DNA from: Anolis sagrei
Lineage: Eukaryota; Chordata; Lepidosauria; Squamata; Anolidae
NCBI RefSeq assembly: GCF_037176765.1
Contig: NC_090034.1
Location: 26,171,375-26,235,374 of the forward strand
Direction: 5' to 3'
Length of the DNA stretch: 64,000 bases
Shown: piece after piece, positions 1-12,295 of the stretch
Layout: each line of letters begins with the position of its first letter
How positions within the stretch are numbered: position 1 is the stretch's first letter
Translations under genes and position numbers: made by a program
Notes under the pieces: generated by a model
The model's input: the letters and a program-made list of their open reading frames with translations, nothing else
Databases searched by the model: none
Told to the model about the DNA's origin: nothing

Positions 1-351
1 CTGTTGCCAGAGCCTCATCAGATAGGTAGGGTGCCAATTGCTTCGCTTGTCGTAGATGGAAAAAGGCCTGTTTGCTGGCAGCAGCGACCTGAGCTTCCAT
101 TGTCAGCTATGAATCCAAAACGACACCCAAGCTCTTAACGGTAGGTGAAGGAGATAGGGCAGCACCATCGAAGGTGGGTAGCAAATGGGTCAGACCAATC
201 GAGCGGCCATGCCAGAGAATCTCAGTCTTCGTCGGGTTCACCTTCAGTCTACTAGCACGTAGCCAGTTCGACAGAGCCTCCAGACATAAGGTGAAATTGT
301 CTGGTATTGACGTTGCTCCAGGCTCCAAATGCAGAAGGAGTTGGGTGTCAT
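1..351 (-). mobile_element. L2-clade LINE, 3' part of a copy split by a CR1
   Basis: On the minus strand this stretch encodes the part of an L2-type reverse transcriptase just after the catalytic YADD box (NWLRASRLKVNPTKTEILW and KSLGVVLDS are visible). It runs off the left window edge. The matching upstream half lies at 1858-3230, so this is one copy interrupted by the CR1 at 352-1857. The hexamer tgtcat flanks the insert on both sides (346-351 and 1858-1863). Confidence 0.8.
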
Positions 352-1857
352 AGAATCATAGAATCAAAGAGTTGGAAGAGACCTCATGGGCCATCCAGTC
401 CAACCCCCTGCCAAGAAGCAGGAATATTGCATTCAAATCACCCCTGACAGATGGCCATCCAGCCCCTGTTTAAAAGCTTCCAAAGAAGGAGCCTCCACCA
501 CACTCCGGGGCAGAGAGTTCCACTGCTGAACGGCTCTCACAGTCAGGAAGTTCTTCCTCATGTTCAGATGGAATCTCCTCTCTTGTAGTTTGAAGCCATT
601 GTTCCGCGTCCTAGTCTCCAAGGAAGCAGAAAACAAGCTTGCTCCCTCCTCCCTGTGGCTTCCTCTCATGTATTTATACATGGCTATCATATCTCCTCTC
701 AGCCTTCTTTTCTTCAGGCTAAACATGCCCAGCTCCTTAAGCCGCTCCTCATAGGGCTTGTTCTCCAGACCCTTGATCATTTTAGTCGCCCTCCTCTGGA
801 CACATTCCAGCTTGTCAATATCTCTCTTGAATTGTGGTGCCCAGAATTGGACACAATATTCCAGGTGTGGTCTAACCAGAGCAGAATAGAGGGGTAGCAT
901 TACTTCCCTAGATCTAGACACTATGCTCCTATTAATGCAGGCCAAAATCCCATTGGCTTTTTTTGCTGCCACATCACATTGTTGGCTCATGTTTAACTTG
1001 TTGTCCACGAGGACTCCAAGATCTTTTTCACACGTACTGCTCTCGAGCCAGGCACCCCCCATTCTATATCTTTGCATTTCGTTTTTTCTGCCAAAGTGGA
1101 GTATCTTGCATTTGTCACTGGTGAACTTCATTTTGTTAGTTTTGGCCCATCTCTCTGATCTGTCAAGATCGTTTTGAATCCTGCTCCTGTCCTCTGGAGT
1201 GTTGGCTATCCCTCCCAATTTGGTGTCGTCTGCAAACTTGATGATCATGCCTTCTAACCCTTCATCTAAGTCATTAATAAAGATGTTGAACAGGACCGGG
1301 CCCAGGACGGAACCTTGCGGCACTCTGCTCGTCACTTCTTTCCAAGATGAAGAAGCAGCATTACTGAGCACCCTCTGGGTTCGTCCATTTAACCAATTAC
1401 AGATCCACCTCACCGTAGTTTTGCCTAGCCCACACTGGACTAGTTTGTTTGCCAGAAGGTCATGGGGGACCTTGTCGAAGGCCTTACTGAAATCCAGGTA
1501 CGCTACATCTACGGCATTCCCCGCATCTACCCAGCTTGTAGCTCTATCGAAGAAAGAGATCAGATTAGTCTGGCATGACTTGTTTTTGATAAATCCATGT
1601 TGACTATTAGCGATGACCGCATTTGTTTCTAAGTGTTTGCAGACCACTTCCTTAACAATATTTTCCAGAATCTTGCCTGGTATCGACGTGAGGCTGACTG
1701 GACGGTAGTTGTTTGGGTCATCCTTTTTTCCCTTCTTGAAGATTGGGACCATATTGGCCCTCATCCAATCTGCTGGAACCTCTCCCGTTCTCCAAGAACT
1801 CTCAGAGATGGTTGCCAATGGTTCCGAAATGACTTCTGCTAGTTCCTTCAATACTCT
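352..1857 (-). mobile_element. CR1 LINE (chicken-type), 5'-truncated, inserted in an L2
   Basis: An open minus-strand frame of about 478 codons ends with its stop at 433. It carries reverse transcriptase motifs in order: NNYRPVSLTSIPGK, YLDFSKAFDKVPHDLL, VPQGSVLGPVLFNIFINDL and the catalytic FADD. The CR1-typical C-terminus (LYSALVRPHLEYCVQFW, LGMFSLKKRRLRGDMIAMYK) follows. The 3' end on the plus strand is the short repeat tcatagaatcatagaatca, the classic CR1 terminus. A whole CR1 ORF2 is about twice this long, so the endonuclease half was never copied. The frame is uninterrupted, which points to a fairly young insertion. The first 13 or so codons of the open frame belong to the flanking L2. 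Confidence 0.88.
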
Positions 1858-3230
1858 TGTCATCCGCATATTGATAGCAGTCTAGGCCGAAACTCCGAAC
1901 CAAACTAGCAAGGGGTCTAACATAGATGTTGAAGAGAAGAGGGGAGAGAATTGCACCTTGGGGTACCCCACATAGGAGGGGAGATCTTTCAGAGACTTGA
2001 TCCATATACTCCACGCATTGGCTCCGGTTTCGGAGAAATTAGTCGAAGCAATTGAGGGCCTGGCCGCGAACTCTGGACATGGCAAGACGGTGAATCATTA
2101 GATCGTAGTCAACGGTGTCAAACGCTGCGGTAAGGTCGAGAAGTACAAGTAGTGCTGATCTGCCATTATCAGACCGGCAACGAAGTTAATCTATAATGGC
2201 AACCAGGACTATCTCCGTCCCATGGCCAGGGCAGAAACCTGACTGGAAAGGGTCCAGGCCGGCTGTGTCATCCAAAAATTGTCCCAGTACGGCCCGCTCT
2301 ATCATCTTGCCTAAGAATGGAAGGTTAGAGGCAGGACAATAATTGGCAAGGGTCATGGGATCCAAGCTAGGCTTCTTTAGCAAGGGACGAACCCTTGCCT
2401 CTTTTAGGTTGTCCGGGAAGACCCCCTGTTCAAGAGAGCCATTGATTATATTACTCAAAGGATCGAGTAGACCTTCCAGGCAGCTCTTAACCAGCCAAGA
2501 GGGGCATGGATCAAGGGAACAGGTGGTTGGTTTTGCAGCAGCCAAGATTCTGGCGACATCTTCCCTGTCAAGCGGAGTAAATCGGTCAAAGATAGGCACA
2601 CTAAGCGGCCACAAAGTCTCAAGCTCACTCAAGGTATCGACTATAGGGGGCAGTTCCTGCGGAAGCATGGTGATTTTATCAGTGAAAAACTTCTGGAATG
2701 CCACAGCTGTAAGAGACGTGGTTGCTGGGTTCTGGACTAAGGGAGCCGGACTGATCAAAGCACGAACAATTTTGAATAATTGTGCTGGGCGCGATCTAGC
2801 AGAGGCTATTAAGGAGGAATTGTAAGATTTTTTAGCGTCCTTGATGGCTGATTCGTAGGACCTGCGAAAAGCCTTGAAAGTGGACACCGACACCTCGTCG
2901 GGTTTCCGTCGCTACCAGTGTTCCGGCCGCTTTCATGCTTGCTTCATCGTCTGTAGCTCATTAGTGTACCAAGGGGAGCGATTCTGGCGAGGGCGAAGGA
3001 GGCGTCTGGGGGCAATCTCATCCAAGGCAGCCAACAAACTGACATTCCAGTTGTTGACTTGCTCATTGAGAGCGACGCACACAGTTCCCAGGCCCTTAAG
3101 GGCAGTCAAGAACCTAGCAAGTTCCATGAGTCTCCTAGACCGAGCAAGGATTGGAGGAGATGGAATCTCAATCTGGGCCTTCAGGACATGTTGTGCCCCA
3201 AACAGCCATCCACATTCACTGGGGCAAAAG
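1858..3230 (-). mobile_element. L2-clade LINE, 5' part of the interrupted copy
   Basis: The minus strand encodes the L2 reverse transcriptase up to the catalytic box. Visible are SLDPCPSWLVKSCLEGL, LEQGVFPDNLKEARVRPLL, DPFQSGFCPGHGTE and CGVPQGAILSPLLFNIYVRPL, then CYQYADD, where the CR1 interrupts it. The connector between endonuclease and reverse transcriptase (RNRSPWYTNELQTMK) is near 2940-3010. The frame is split into at least three pieces by small indels, so it cannot work. It is the same family as the copies at 3655-6355 and 25985-28150, but a different copy. Confidence 0.82.
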
Positions 3231-3654
3231 TGGGGAAACGACTGTATTTCTTCAACTGGAAAACACCGCCAATTGGAAGACACACCCTAATTTCGGTGCG
3301 ACCACCACCACTAAAATATATATAAGATACACCTCCACTTCTAAGACGCACCCCAGTTTTAGAGATGTTTATATCAGAGATGTATTGCAATGGGGGAAAT
3401 ATAGCCTATATTATGAAGACAGCACTTTCCTAGGAATCTCTGGGAACGCCAGTGAAACTTTGAATATGTTTTAATGGTTTTTAGCAATAATTTTTTTTTA
3501 AAAATACTGTTTATATTTAATTTTGTTTTAATAATAACAATACTTTATTTATGACCTGCCCTATCTCCCTGATAAGTTTTCATATTTTAAATTGTATGCT
3601 GATGCTTTTATGTTAAGCTGCTTTGAGTCTTTATAGGGACTCTTTATTGGGAGA
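3231..3654. other. AT-rich spacer with repeat fragments
   Basis: No gene is seen. Two short diverged stretches resemble each other (gacacaccctaatttcggtg near 3280 and aagacgcaccccagttttag near 3342), probably the remains of a MITE. AT-rich sequence leads into the TTTA tail of the next LINE. Confidence 0.5.
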
Positions 3655-6355
3655 GATATTTATTTATTTATCATTTTATTTATTTATTTATTTATTTATT
3701 TATTATTTAAACTTATATGCCGCCACTCCCCTGGGGCTCGGAGCGGCTTACAAGAATGGCTAAAATCTAACAAAATTTAAAACAATTTAAAAACAGCAAT
3801 ATCAAACATTAAAAGCCTGTCGAAACAGGTATGCCTTACATGCCCTGCAGAAAGCTGGTAAGTCCCGCAAGGCACGGACTTCAGGTGGCAGAGTATTCCA
3901 GAGTGATGGTGCCACTGCTGTGAAGGCTCTGCGTCTGGTTGCTGTTAGACGCAAGGTCTTGACACTGGGAATTTCCAATAGATCTTGGTCCTCAGAACGG
4001 AGGGATCTCTGGGGTTGGTAGGGGGTGAGGCGGTCCCCCAGGTACATCGGCCGCAGACCATGCAAGGCCTTAAAGGTGAGTACCATCACTTTGAAAGTGA
4101 TCCGGTGCTCAATTGGTAACCAATGCAGCTGTAGTAAGATTGGTGTTATATAGCATCTCATCGGAATTCCTGCAAGAAGCCGAGCAGCTGCATTTTGTAC
4201 CAACTTGAGCTTCCGGATCATCGACAGAGGAAGGCCAATGTAGAGGGCGTTACAGTAGTCCAGTCTTGAGATGACCGTAGCCTGGATCACTGTAGCTAGG
4301 TCGTCCCTGGACAGGTAGGGGGCCAGCCGTCTAGCCTGCCGCAGATGAAAAAAGGCGGTTCTGCTAATGGCGGAGACCTGGGCCTCCATCGTCAGCAGAG
4401 GGGCCAAAAGACTCTTTACCAATGATGACGGGCGTAGCGCCTCACCATCCAGGGTAGGCTGCTGGATGTCCCCACTGCCCGGTCGACCCAGCCATAGGAT
4501 CTCCATCTTTGCTGGATTCACCCTCAACCTGCTGGCATGCAGCCATCCAGTAACGGCCTCGAGGCACTGATGGAACAATCGGGTACAGAGTCTGGTCGGC
4601 CTTCCATCTTCAGCACCAGCTGAGTGTCATCGGCATACTGATAACACTCAAGCCCAAAACCTCGAACCAGCTGAGCAAGTGGTCGCATATAGATGTTAAA
4701 CAACAGAGGGGAGAGAATGGCCCCCTGAGGAACCGACAAGATAGAGGGAACCTCTCAGAGACCAGGCCTCCCCTCTCCACTCGGTGTCCACCGTTGTGAA
4801 GAAAGGAGGACAGCCAGTTTAAAGCTGTCCTCCTGACTCCAGCAACAGCAAGGCGGTGGGTCAAAAGATTGTGGTCGACTGTGTCAAATGCTGCTGTGAG
4901 ATCCAATAACACAAGCAGCGCTGACCCGCCCCGGTCAAGCTGGCATCAAAGGTGATCCGTGATGGAGACCAGCACAGTCTCTGTCCCGTGCCCTGCACGG
5001 AAGCCGGACTGGAAGGGATCTAGTCCAGCTGTGTCATCAAGGAATTGCTGCAACTGCTCCGCTGCTGCCCTCTCAATCACCTTGCCCAGGAATGAGAGAT
5101 TCGAAACTGGGTGGTAACTGGAGGGAACCGAGGGATCTAAGTTTGGTTTCTTCAGCAGGGGAGAGACCACCGCCTCTTTTAAACCCTCTGGAAAAACTCC
5201 TTGCTCAAGGGAGCTGTTTATAATCTTCAACAGAGGATCACATAATCCCTCCAAGCAGGATTTCACCAACCAAGAGGGACACGGATCGAGGGAGCAAGTG
5301 GTCGGTCTAGCTGCAGCTATGAGCCTATCGACAGCCCCTGTGTCCAGCGGGATGAACCGGTCGAGGATGGGCCCAGCAAGTGGCCACGGAGTCTCAAGTT
5401 CTCTCACTGTATCAATTGTGGCAGGGAGGTCCCGACGAAGTAGCGAGATCTTATCTGCAAAATAGCTCTGAAAAACCTCAGCTGAAGGGGCCTGAACACC
5501 GCTTTTTGGGACGGTAGGAACCATCATTAGAGATCGAATTATTTTGAACAATTTTGCCGGGTGTGAGCTAGCAGACGCTATCAAAGAAGCATAATATACC
5601 CGCTTTGCCTCGGTGATAGCATGCTCATAGGACTCCCTAAATGCCTCATAAGCTGATCTCGATGCTCCGTCACGGAGTTCTCGCCACACGCCCTCCAGCC
5701 GTCTCTTTTCCCGCTTCATCAGTCGAAGTTCCTCGGTGAACCAAGGGGACCGATTTCGGCAGGGTCTGAGAGGGCGTCTAGGGGCAATCTTGTCGAGTGC
5801 ATTGGATAGCCTGATGTTCCATGTGTCCACCTGCACATCGATCAAGTCTCTGGCAGGCTCCAGATCCCTCAGAGCATTCCGGAACCTACTGGGTTCCATA
5901 AGTCTCCTTGGGCTCGGCGCCCTTGCAGAGTGGGTAGGCATGCTCCAACCGGACTCTCAGGGCGCAGTGATCTGACCATGGAACCTCTATTGTGAAGGCT
6001 TGGGTCACTTGAATTCCTGCGCTGAAAATCAAATCTAGCGTGTGTCCCGCCTGATGTGTGGGCCCAGTACTACAAAGCGACAGTCCCAGTGTCTCCATGG
6101 TAGACACTAGGTCCACAGCCGCTAATGAACAAGAGTCTGCATCAGCGTGGACATTGAAATCCCCCAAGACGATAAGTCTGGGGAACCTCAAGGACCACTC
6201 CGACACAGTCTCAAGCAGCTGAGATAGGCTGTCTGCTGGTGCGCTAGGCGCACGGTACACTAGCAGAAAGGCGATACTCTCACAGGAATCCCACACCAGG
6301 CCAACACTTTCAATGCCAGAGATGCTCAGCACAGGAACTGCCCTGAGAGAAAAAC
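3655..6355 (-). mobile_element. L2-clade LINE, longest copy in the window
   Basis: Read on the minus strand from 6332 to 3802, this copy has the C-terminal part of the apurinic endonuclease (LIVLGDFNVHAD, GPTHQAGHTLDLIFSAG and SDHCALR at 6332-5886), the connector, and the reverse transcriptase (5941-4610; LLDLTAAFDTVDHNLL, RGPFSP for the usual VPQG region, CYQYADDTQL). The C-terminal region (RLDYCNALYIGLP, LLQLHWLPIEHRITFK, SLWNTLPPEVRAL) is at 4578-3802. The 3' end is a TTTA microsatellite at 3655-3706. The amino end of the endonuclease is absent. The frame changes near 5930, 4920, 4730 and 4570, so the copy is dead. Confidence 0.85.
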
Positions 6356-6361
6356 TTTCTC

Positions 6362-6381
6362 GGGGGGGGGGGGGGGGGGGG
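6362..6381. repeat. Homopolymer of 20 G
   Basis: A run of 20 G lies exactly between the 5' end of the L2 copy and the 3'-terminal LINE fragment that follows. It may be a sequencing-difficult mononucleotide repeat or non-templated bases at a LINE 5' junction. Confidence 0.95.
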
Positions 6382-6382
6382 A

Positions 6383-6965
6383 CAAACGAAGTTTACAAAC
6401 TTGGCATTATACTAAATGTCCTTTGACCAGAAGCTGGAGTCACTTGGAGTGCCCCTGGTGTCACTGTAAAAAGGTCCTCTATTGTGCATGTGGCAGGGCT
6501 CACACTGTATTGTAGCAGGTGGTCTGTGGTTTGCTCTCCTCTGCACTCGCATGTCATGGACTCCACTTTGAGGCCTCATTTCTTAAGGTTGGCTCTGCAT
6601 CTCGTGGTGCCAGAGCGCAGTCTGTTCAGTGCCTTCCAAGTCGCCCAGTCTTCTGTGTGCCCAGGGGGGAGTCTCTCATTCATTATCAGCCATGGATTGA
6701 GATTCCGGGCTTAAACCTGCCACCTATGGACTCCAGCTTGCTGAGGTATTCCTGTGAGTATCTCTGTAGATCTTAGAAAGCTCTTTCTTGATTTAAGGTG
6801 TTGGCGTGCTGACTGATATCCAAACAGAGGATGGGCCAGAGATGTCACTGCCTTGGTCCTTTCATTACAGGCTGCTACTTCTCAGCAGATGTCAGGTGGT
6901 GCAATACCAGTTAAGCAGTATAATTTCTCCAGCGTTGTAGGGCATAGACATCCTGTGATGGCATG
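6383..6965 (-). mobile_element. I/Jockey-group LINE, 3' fragment
   Basis: This is a diverged copy of the 3' end of the LINE at 8139-10140: the two align from the 'aaacttgg...aaatgtcctttgaccag' region through the segment coding for the C-terminal zinc-knuckle. No open frame is kept. The clade (perhaps Vingi) is from memory. Confidence 0.65.
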
Positions 6966-8138
6966 ACTGAGACTTTGGGAAAACTATATTATCTGGCTTT
7001 ACTCAGGGGCTATCTGTATACCTTCTGTTAAGATTAAGACCCTTTAGCAGACAGAGGCACTTTGAGGCAAGGTAAAAAGATAACCAAATGAGTTTACTGA
7101 AACAAGATGAATAAAGGGTTAACTCCACCAGGGACTATCATAAGGTAACTTGAAACAATACATTATAAAAGGAGATCTTGCTGGTTGCAGTCATTCTTCT
7201 GGGGCCTTTGAATGGTCTCTCTTGCCTCTGGTACAAAGCAGTTGTTATAAACTGTCTTAATCTTCTTTCCTGTGAAGCTTAGGGTGGCCAAAGCTTCAGT
7301 TGTCCTTTGGACTGCTGGTATAAAAATACTGCTAAATGCTGCAGCAGAAGTGCTAAGAATGCCTGTTTTGGATTGTGAGACCCAGGATTCCAGAGAATAT
7401 CCAAGCCTCTAATTCACTGCAGCTCTGATGTAGAAAAGAAAAGAGATGTCCAGCAAAGGAGCTCTATACAGGAAATGGAATAGACTAACACTGGCCTCTG
7501 AGGGGTGTTTATAAGCTCCACGCTCCACCCAAAAACCAATGCAAAGCAAGTTATCTACACTATTGGGAAGGCCTATAAACAGGGGGAACTAAAGCAGAGG
7601 ATAGAAGGCAGAGCTAAGACATCACAACTGGAGGATCTAGAGATTCCTAAAGCGCTCGTATTAATCAAATCGACAATTAAGTGAAGCCCACAAAGGTGGA
7701 GGGACAACTGCCTATCACTCTTCATAACACTAGATATTTGGGAATTTGGTATCTGGGCAGGCAATGTGTTTCCAGCAACCTCTATATGCAATCCATAGGG
7801 GGGATGGGAACTGTGAGCCTCTGCACACATGCATGAATGTGCAAACAAATGCACACCTCTTCTGCGTCACATGCATATGTACATCACATATGCATTTGCA
7901 AAAAAAACCTTCATGCACAAACAGCATTGGATGCACAAGCTCTGGTTGTGGATAAACTGAATACAGATGATCCAGATCAAACCAAAATATCCAGCTGTTT
8001 CCATAGGGATCTCACTCATGGGTAAGATACCAATGGGATTGCAAGCAAATCTAAGCTTGCAGGCTCTCAAAATACAGGCTGCTACCCTTCTGGCCCTTGG
8101 TCTCTTTCTTTTTAATTTTAGTGATTAAAATACATCTG
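6966..8138. other. No gene seen
   Basis: AT-rich, without a coding signal in any frame longer than chance. I see no recognisable repeat family, only scattered CA/CAT-rich tracts near 7820-7900. Open frames here are short and lack familiar motifs. Confidence 0.5.
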
Positions 8139-8143
8139 AGTAT

Positions 8144-8174
<31 letters not shown>

Positions 8175-10140
8175 TTGTGTCATCCGCAACCAGATCATTG
8201 TATTACATTTCTAACAGAACAAAACAAACAAACAGATTAAAAAACCCCACAAATTTTGCAAACTTGGTAGCTGATTAAATGTCCTTTGACCAGTATCTGG
8301 CCACTTGGAGTGCCTCTGGTGTTGCCGCAAGAAGGTCCTCCATCATGCATGTGGCAGGGCTCAGGTTGCATTGCAGCAGGTGGTCAGTGGCCCGCTCCCC
8401 TCCACACTCGCATGTCGTGGATTCAACTTTGTAGCCCCATTTCTTAAGATTGGCTCTGCATCTCGTGGTGCCAGAGCGCAGTCTGTTCAGCGCCTTCCAA
8501 GTCGCCCAGTCTTCTGTGTGCCCAGGGGGGAGTCTCTCATCTGGTCTCACCCACGGATTAAGGTGCTGTGTTTGAGCCTGCCACTTTCGAACTCTCGCTT
8601 GCTGAGGTGTTCCAGCGAATGTCTCTGTAGATCTAAGAAAACTATTTCTTGATTTAAGTCATTGACGTGCTGGATGATACCCAAACAAGGGATGAGCTGG
8701 AGATGTCTCTGCCTTGGTCCTTTCACTATTGGCTGCAACTTCCTGGCGGATGTCAGGTGGTGCAATACCGGCTAAGCAGTGTAATTTCTCCAGTGGTGTA
8801 GGGCGCAGACACCCTGTGATAATGCGGCATGTCTCATTAAGAGCCACATCCACTGTTTTAGTGTGGTGAGAGGTGTTCCACACTGGGCATGCATACTCAG
8901 CAGCAGAGTAGCACAGCGCAAGGGCAGATGTCTTCACTGTATCTGGTTGTGATCCCCAGGTTGTGCCAGCCAGCTTTCGTATGATATTGTTTCTAGCACC
9001 CACTTTTTGTTTGATGTTCAGGCAGTGCTTCTTGTAGGTCAGAGAATGGTCCAGAGTGACTCCCAGGTATTTGGGTGTGTTGCAATGCTCCAGTGGGATT
9101 CCTTCCCAGGTAATCCTCAGAGCTCGGGATGCTTGTCTGTTCTTAAGGTGAAAGGCACATGTCTGTGTTTTAGATGGATTAGGGATCAGTTGGTTTTCCC
9201 TGTAATAGGCAGTTATAGCACCTAGAGCTTTGGAGAGCTTCTGTTCAACCATCTCAAAGCTCCCTGCTTGAGCGGTAATGGCACGATCATCAGCATAGAT
9301 GAAACTCTTTGTCCCTTCTGGCAGTGGCTGGTCATTTGTGTAGATGTTGAACATGGATGGAGCGAGCACGCTCCCCTGAGGCAGGCCGTTCTTCTGTTTC
9401 CGCCATCTGCTTCTCTGGCCCTGGAACTCAACAAAAAAGCTCCTTCCTATGAGGCGGGTGAGATGGTAGTCCTTTGTGATATTATACATTTTTTTCAGGA
9501 GGAGGTGGTGGTTCACAGTATCATAAGCCGCTGACAGGTCTATGAAGACAGCTCCTGTGATCTGCTGCTTTTCAAAGCCATCTTCTATGTACTGAGTCAG
9601 GTTCAGCACTTGCGATGTGCAGCTTTTGCCTTTCCTGAAGCCAGCTTGCTGTGGAATCAGACATGGGTCTATTTTTTTCCATAATTCTATGCAGAGTAAG
9701 TCTCTCCAGAACTTTGTAGAAGTGGCACACCAGGGAGATTGGTCTGTAGCTTTTTGGATCATTACGGTCTTTGCCTGGCTTCAAGATGGCAATGACTCTT
9801 GCTTTCCTCCAGATTTTGGGGATCTGACAGGATGCAGTGCAGTTGTTCATCAGCTCCAGTAGCCAGCACTTTGCTTTTGGGCCAAAGTTCTTGCTTTGTT
9901 CCATCTGTAGATCATCCAAGCCAGCTGCTTTGCCATTCTTACATTTATTGAGAGCCATGTCCAATTCAGTAGATGTAAAGGGTTCATGAAGGTTGTTGTT
10001 CTCAATCTCTTGTTGTCTGGCTATTGGTTTCTTTCCGACTTTGGTGGCAAGGTTGGGTTTCCCATTCTTCAAGAGTTGGTGTGCTATCTGATCTGCCTTT
10101 ATGTTGGCATGGGTATTAGTTTGTGAGGGGTCAATCTGAG
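8139..10140 (-). mobile_element. I/Jockey-group LINE (Vingi-like), 5'-truncated
   Basis: On the minus strand, 10072-9572 encodes the start of the reverse transcriptase (NGKAAGLDDLQMEQ, ILKPGKDRNDPKSYRPISLV). 9762-8659 carries FIDLSAAYDTVNHHLLL, GLPQGSVLAPSMFNIYTND and the catalytic YADD. The C-terminus at 8550-8275 ends in a Cys/His cluster (CECGGERATDHLLQC), the knuckle typical of I/Jockey-type LINEs. The 3' end is a TTTA repeat at about 8139-8176. The endonuclease is missing and at least two frameshifts separate the pieces. The clade name is tentative. Confidence 0.75.
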
Positions 10141-10149
10141 TAATTAAAA

Positions 10150-10480
10150 AAAATAAAAAACCTCACATCTACACAATGACAACAACAACAATAATAATAA
10201 TAATAATAATAATAGTAATAATAAACCTTTATTTATACCCCGCTAACATCTCCCGAAGGACTTGGTGTGGCTTACAAAAGGCCGAGGCCCAACACATCAA
10301 TAAAACAACAGCATAACAAATACAACAATAAATAAACTCATAAAACAAAGCAGTAAACATTAAAACAATAGCAATAAACATTAGACAATAACACCACGAC
10401 ACATTTAAAACTAAGGCCGGGCCAAATGTAATGATTAAAAATTTTAAAAATGCTGGGCATGGCAGGTGAAATGAATAGTT
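10150..10480 (-). mobile_element. AAT microsatellite and LINE 3' tail
   Basis: An (AAT)n tract at about 10189-10220 is followed by the familiar plus-strand face of an L2/CR1-like 3' tail, starting tttatttataccccgctaac and continuing with AC-rich sequence. It is followed head-on by the plus-oriented fragment at 10488. Confidence 0.5.
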
Positions 10481-10487
10481 TTGAAGA

Positions 10488-11036
10488 TTGGTGCAGTGTG
10501 CAGACTATCTTAAATCTCTAGTAAAGTGCATTAAAGCCCTAAACGGTTCTGGCCCAATTTATCTATCCGAACGTATCTCGGCCTATCAGCCCACCAGGAC
10601 CCTAAGATCTTCTGGGGAGGCCCTGCTCTCTATCCCGCCTGCTTCACAGGTGCGGCTGGCGGGAACGAGAGACAGAGCCTTTTCTGTGGTGGCCCCTCGG
10701 CTTTGGAATGCCCTCCCCATAGAGGTGAGATCAGCCCCTTCGCTGATGGTATTTCGAAAAAGGTTGAAGACATGGATGTTTAAACAAGCATTCGATTAAT
10801 CTGGTGCAACGAAACTGGTGAACAAGGATTGGTTAATCACAGACGACGAAATTGGATTGCGACTACAATTAAGAGATGCATTGGATTATTATTGGTGGCC
10901 CAATAATATTGTGTATTGTGTATGTGTTTTTATGCTTTTTAATGGAATATTGCTGCTTGTCGTTGTGTTGTAAACCGCGTTGAGTCGCCGATTTAGGCTG
11001 AGAAACGGCGGTATATAAGCACAGTAATAAATAAAT
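10488..11036 (+). mobile_element. L2-clade LINE, 3'-terminal fragment
   Basis: An open frame of 103 codons reads the L2 C-terminus (KCIKALNGSGPIYLSERISA, TRDRAFSVVAPRLWNALP, KRLKTWMFKQAFD). It is followed by the 3'UTR and the characteristic end 'gttgagtcgccgatttaggc...tataagcacagtaataaataa'. It is 5'-truncated, and the terminal coding part is intact. Confidence 0.75.
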
Positions 11037-11693
11037 TTGGGACATGATGCTTGGAGACAAGAGGTACATACAAAATGCACACCTGCATCAAAACAATACT
11101 GTAACAACTCACAATAAAATGCAGTTCTAAAGACTGGTATGGGACTGTGCCAGCAATTAAAGTCATCGTGATTTAACGTCGGTAATAAATAGAAGCCAAT
11201 CATGATTAACACCGTATTCATGAAGTTCATTTTAGAGTATCTAATCTGACATGTCAATTTCTCCATAAGCACGAATGACCCAATTTTCCCCAAACAAACA
11301 CCTAATGGCAAGTCAAGCAAACCCATCCATTTCTGGGCAATTTTGCAAGGAAGATTAAAGCTTTTTAAAGTCAAGGTCTTTGTTTTCCATTTACAAAAGG
11401 GAGAGAGTTGTATCGCAGTCATTTGATCAGTAATTTTTCATTAAAAAAATTCTGGGCTGGAACGCTTTAACCATCGCAAGTGTGAAAAGGTACCAATTTT
11501 GCTACAATTTCACCAGCCCTGACACTGGTTAGTTTTTTTTATAATGAAAGGTACGTCCACACTGTAGAATGAATGCAGTCTGACAATGTTTTGACTGCTA
11601 TGGCTCTAGGCTATGGGATCTTGGGAGTTGTAGTTTCTTCTTTGGCAGAGAAGAAGGCCTTGTAAAACTATAGTTTCCAGGCTTCCATAGCAT

Positions 11694-11721
<28 letters not shown>
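11037..11721. other. No gene; fold-back MITE remnant
   Basis: No coding signal. 11552-11695 is a fold-back MITE remnant ('acactgtagaatgaatgcag...gggagttgtagtttcttctttggcagagaag...aaaactatagtttcc') of the same family as the copy at 53252-53461. (AAC)n runs from about 11694 to 11721. Confidence 0.5.
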
Positions 11722-11725
<4 letters not shown>

Positions 11726-12204
11726 CAGGATCGAAAAATCAGCGGATGACCCAAAATGCAGACTGTGCAAGGAAGCTGATTAAACCATGGATCATATCTT
11801 CAGCTGCTGCAAGAAAGGACTACAAACAAAGACACAACTCTGTGGCCCAGATGATTCACTGGAACTTATGTCACAAGTACCACTTGCCAGGAGTAAAGAA
11901 TTGGTGGGATCATAAACCCGCAAAGGTCATGGCAAATGAACATGCAAAAATACTGTGGGACTTTCGAATCCAGACTGACAAAGTTTTGGAACACAATACA
12001 CCAGACATCACGATTGTGGAAAAGAAAAAAGTCTGGATTATTGATGTCGCCATATCAGGTGACAGCCGCATTGAGGAAAAACAACAGGAAAAGCTCAGTC
12101 GCTATCAAGACCTCAAAATTGAACTGCAAAGGCTCTGGCAACTGCAAAAGGCCACCTTACTTGGATCTGCGCGCATCATTCGAAAATACATCACACAGTC
12201 CTAG
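11722..12204 (+). mobile_element. R4-like LINE, C-terminal fragment
   Basis: A 160-codon frame matches the carboxyl region of R2/R4-type LINEs: VAQMIHWNLCHKYHLPGVKN, then HAKILWDFRIQTDKVLEHNT, PDITIVEKKKVWIIDVAISG, and a terminal KATLLGSARIIRKYI. Just upstream, a neighbouring frame shows the zinc-knuckle spacing (KCRLCKEAD, then MDHIFSCC). It is separated from the main frame by an indel, and its GAT is followed by a stop. In this clade the domain belongs to the restriction-like endonuclease region. The copy is 5'-truncated and broken. A second fragment of the family is at 29925-30185. Confidence 0.7.
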
Positions 12205-12295
12205 ACGCTTGGGAAGTGTTCGACTTGTGATTTTTTAATACGAAATCCAGCATATAGATCTCATTTGCTGTGACATACTGTGCTTTTGTGCCAGT

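Noticed and set aside
2343-2825. 160-codon plus-strand frame
   Set aside because: Antisense to the L2 reverse transcriptase; no motif of its own.
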